Source: Gelidibacter sediminis
Lineage (GTDB): Bacteria; Bacteroidota; Bacteroidia; Flavobacteriales; Flavobacteriaceae
NCBI RefSeq assembly: GCF_004364975.1
Contig: NZ_SOBW01000008.1
Location: forward strand, 1,176,610-1,240,609
DNA length: 64,000 bases
Direction of reading: 5' to 3'
The notes under the pieces are model-generated. The model was not told the DNA's origin. It saw nothing but the letters and a program-made list of their open reading frames with translations, and searched no databases. The position numbers and the translations under genes were made by a program. Numbering within the stretch: position 1 is the first letter of the stretch; each line of letters starts with the position of its first letter. Below are positions 62,642 to 64,000 of the stretch, piece after piece.

Positions 62642-63600
62642 TCCACAACTTCAAACACCTTAAACAACCCTTTACTTCTTGTATTGGGGACCTCTGAGAT
62701 AAAGGCATACGTGCCAGGTTTTAAATCGGCATAAAAATATCCAGTCTTACCAGCAGCCATGTCATTAACCCCACCTAAAAACGTAATACCTTTAGGCACT
62801 GGGGTAATTAACCCTTTGGCATTAGACCAATCCATCCAAGCTTCCAACGCCTCTTCTTTAGCACCTGGTTTTAGTTGTACCAAATTTAGATCGTGCCATA
62901 TAAAATTTTCATGTTTCTTTTGATCTTTAACATATACTGAAAAAATCTGCTTCCCTTTGCTGATCTCCTTGTCATAAGATATGCCGTCAACGCCAGATAG
63001 CACAATATTAACCGTGGGTTCTGGTGGTTGATTTCCACTTAGTTCCTCCGTAACAATAATTGGTTTGGCCATGCCCATAAGGGTGTGAAATTTTCCGTTT
63101 GGCATTTTTACATAACACTCCATGATATAATACCCCGGATCCAGCTTTAATGTGGTAATGGCCGTATGCTGGGGTGCTATTAAGCCCGACCCACCGGAGA
63201 AAATAATATCGGAATACCATGTTGGCAAACTAGAAAAAGCAGCAAATCCTTCTGCATCTTTTCCGGCGTTTATTAAGTCCATCCCTTCTTCAAACACGGG
63301 CGCGAGATCCTTAATGGTATTGTCAATAGTGATTCCTTCTGGATACTTGTCCAATAAAAAGAAATGGGTTTCATTAGAAAGGTTTTGGTACTTGAAAGTA
63401 TTCCATCCGGAAGGAATAGTATCCACAGACTGAAACTCCATACTCCGTGTTATGATGTCTATAACATTTGATGGTTCTTTAACTACCTGTTCAACCGGAA
63501 ATGAATTCTCGTTCATGGCTTCAGTTCTTTTTTCATTTTTACAGTTGAACATACAGTATGATAATATTAAAGCGTAAATTTTAATTTTATGAATTTTCAT
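62638..63600 (-). CDS. Hypothetical lipoprotein
   Basis: 320 aa, not recognised. It has a lipoprotein-type N-terminus with hydrophobic run and MFNC at Cys20, then an acidic start. The rest is beta-rich and carries segments like GYYIMECYVKMPNGKFHTLM and GTYAFISEVPNTRSKGLFKVFEV near the end, resembling the cupredoxin-like or Ig-like domains of other envelope proteins. Convergent with ribB: the last four bases, CTAG, are shared by both stop codons. Confidence 0.75.
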   Translation of the reverse strand: MKIHKIKIYALILSYCMFNCKNEKRTEAMNENSFPVEQVVKEPSNVIDIITRSMEFQSVDTIPSGWNTFKYQNLSNETHFFLLDKYPEGITIDNTIKDLAPVFEEGMDLINAGKDAEGFAAFSSLPTWYSDIIFSGGSGLIAPQHTAITTLKLDPGYYIMECYVKMPNGKFHTLMGMAKPIIVTEELSGNQPPEPTVNIVLSGVDGISYDKEISKGKQIFSVYVKDQKKHENFIWHDLNLVQLKPGAKEEALEAWMDWSNAKGLITPVPKGITFLGGVNDMAAGKTGYFYADLKPGTYAFISEVPNTRSKGLFKVFEVVD

Positions 63601-63780
63601 AATTTCTGATTTCTATATATAAAATTAATAAGAAGATTAAGGATGGCTACTGCTCTATCACTATATTAAAATCCAATAACGTGAAGGATTGTAATAAACA
63701 GATACATTTTGAATTTCTACTATTTTAATTCAAATTGTAAATACGTTTTCTGTAGAGCATATATGAAATGTTAAAGCATT

Positions 63781-63822
63781 ATAAAACCCCAAGTAATTAT
63801 ATCCATCCATTAGGGGTTTTAT
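63781..63822. terminator. Terminator-like inverted repeat
   Basis: ATAAAACCCC (63781-63790) pairs with GGGGTTTTAT (63813-63822), 10 bp, with a 22-base loop. It sits between two minus-strand genes and may end the transcript coming from the gene at the window's right edge. Confidence 0.55.
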
Positions 63823-63869
63823 ATTGCTTTTAATAGGTTATCTATTTTACGTCATAATTTGACAAAAGA

Positions 63870-64000
63870 TCAATCGGCATTATCAAAATGCAACATCCTA
63901 ACCGAACTTAAATTTTCCAATACCCATAAATTTCCATCTTTATCAAATGTGATTGCTCCTGGCAAACTCAACCCAGTAACTGCTGTATCAAAAGTGCCAT
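63870..64000 (-). CDS. C-terminal end of a beta-propeller-type protein (partial)
   Basis: The last 42 codons before a TGA at 63870 are visible; the gene continues to the right of the window. The translation contains LPGAITFDKDGNLWVLENL, the pattern of SMP-30/NHL or regulator-propeller blades, and ends RMLHFDNAD. Its identity beyond the propeller repeat cannot be given. Confidence 0.65.
   Translation of the reverse strand, partial: GTFDTAVTGLSLPGAITFDKDGNLWVLENLSSVRMLHFDNAD

Overview
The window is a chromosomal segment of a bacterium in the Flavobacteriaceae (phylum Bacteroidetes). The evidence is low GC, several promoters of the Bacteroidetes type (TTG about 19 bp upstream of TAnnTTTG), typical flavobacterial protein families (an OmpA-like lipoprotein, the LolA/LptFG pair, a long FtsK, DUF7935, an E1 alpha-beta fusion) and many surface lipoproteins and secreted peptidases. 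Genus cannot be fixed from the sequence alone.

Region 1 (1-12105) is the right part of an integrated genomic island. Its right border is the 3' end of mnmE, the same kind of site used by Salmonella genomic island 1. Reading leftward from that border it holds a zinc-ribbon/HTH protein, a tyrosine recombinase, an unknown protein coupled to it, two excisionase-like HTH proteins, a VirE-N/BT4734-type protein and a DUF3987 P-loop protein: the usual replication/excision backbone of Bacteroidetes mobilizable elements. No relaxase is visible. The cargo (1-5890) is one minus-strand defence operon. It has an AbiEi-like regulator with D...ExK residues, an AbiEii-like nucleotidyltransferase, HsdM with a degenerate nuclease-like N-terminus, HsdS, and the first 222 codons of a NERD-domain protein where HsdR would be expected. 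Symmetrically nested TGTTCA/TGAACA half-sites precede the operon. This operon is the best candidate for an unusual system.

Region 2 (12106-24201) is core chromosome: mnmE, a rhomboid protease, an LpxL-like acyltransferase, a class V aminotransferase-fold enzyme, a GlmM-type phosphohexomutase, an ACP phosphodiesterase homologue, uvrA, a small membrane protein and a LOG-family protein.

Region 3 (24202-39556) carries envelope and metabolic genes: a pseudo-M1-peptidase fused to a probable outer-membrane barrel, an S9 peptidase, a fused 2-oxoacid dehydrogenase E1, DoxX, a PfpI/DJ-1 protein, holA, an orphan HsdR-N nuclease-like protein, a glycosyltransferase, an OmpA-like lipoprotein, Sua5/YrdC and an esterase-like lipoprotein. 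A 17-unit TTA microsatellite lies between two convergent genes.

Region 4 (39557-64000) contains a UvrD/PcrA helicase, an AsmA-like protein, DUF7935, tandem patatin paralogues, an active-looking M1 peptidase, recG, miaE, a TlpA-like lipoprotein, pheT, tpx, dgkA, ftsK, and lolA-lptF/G-ribB(A), where the RibA half has lost its zinc cysteines. It ends with a lipoprotein and the 3' end of a probable beta-propeller gene. No rRNA, tRNA, CRISPR array or insertion sequence was recognised.
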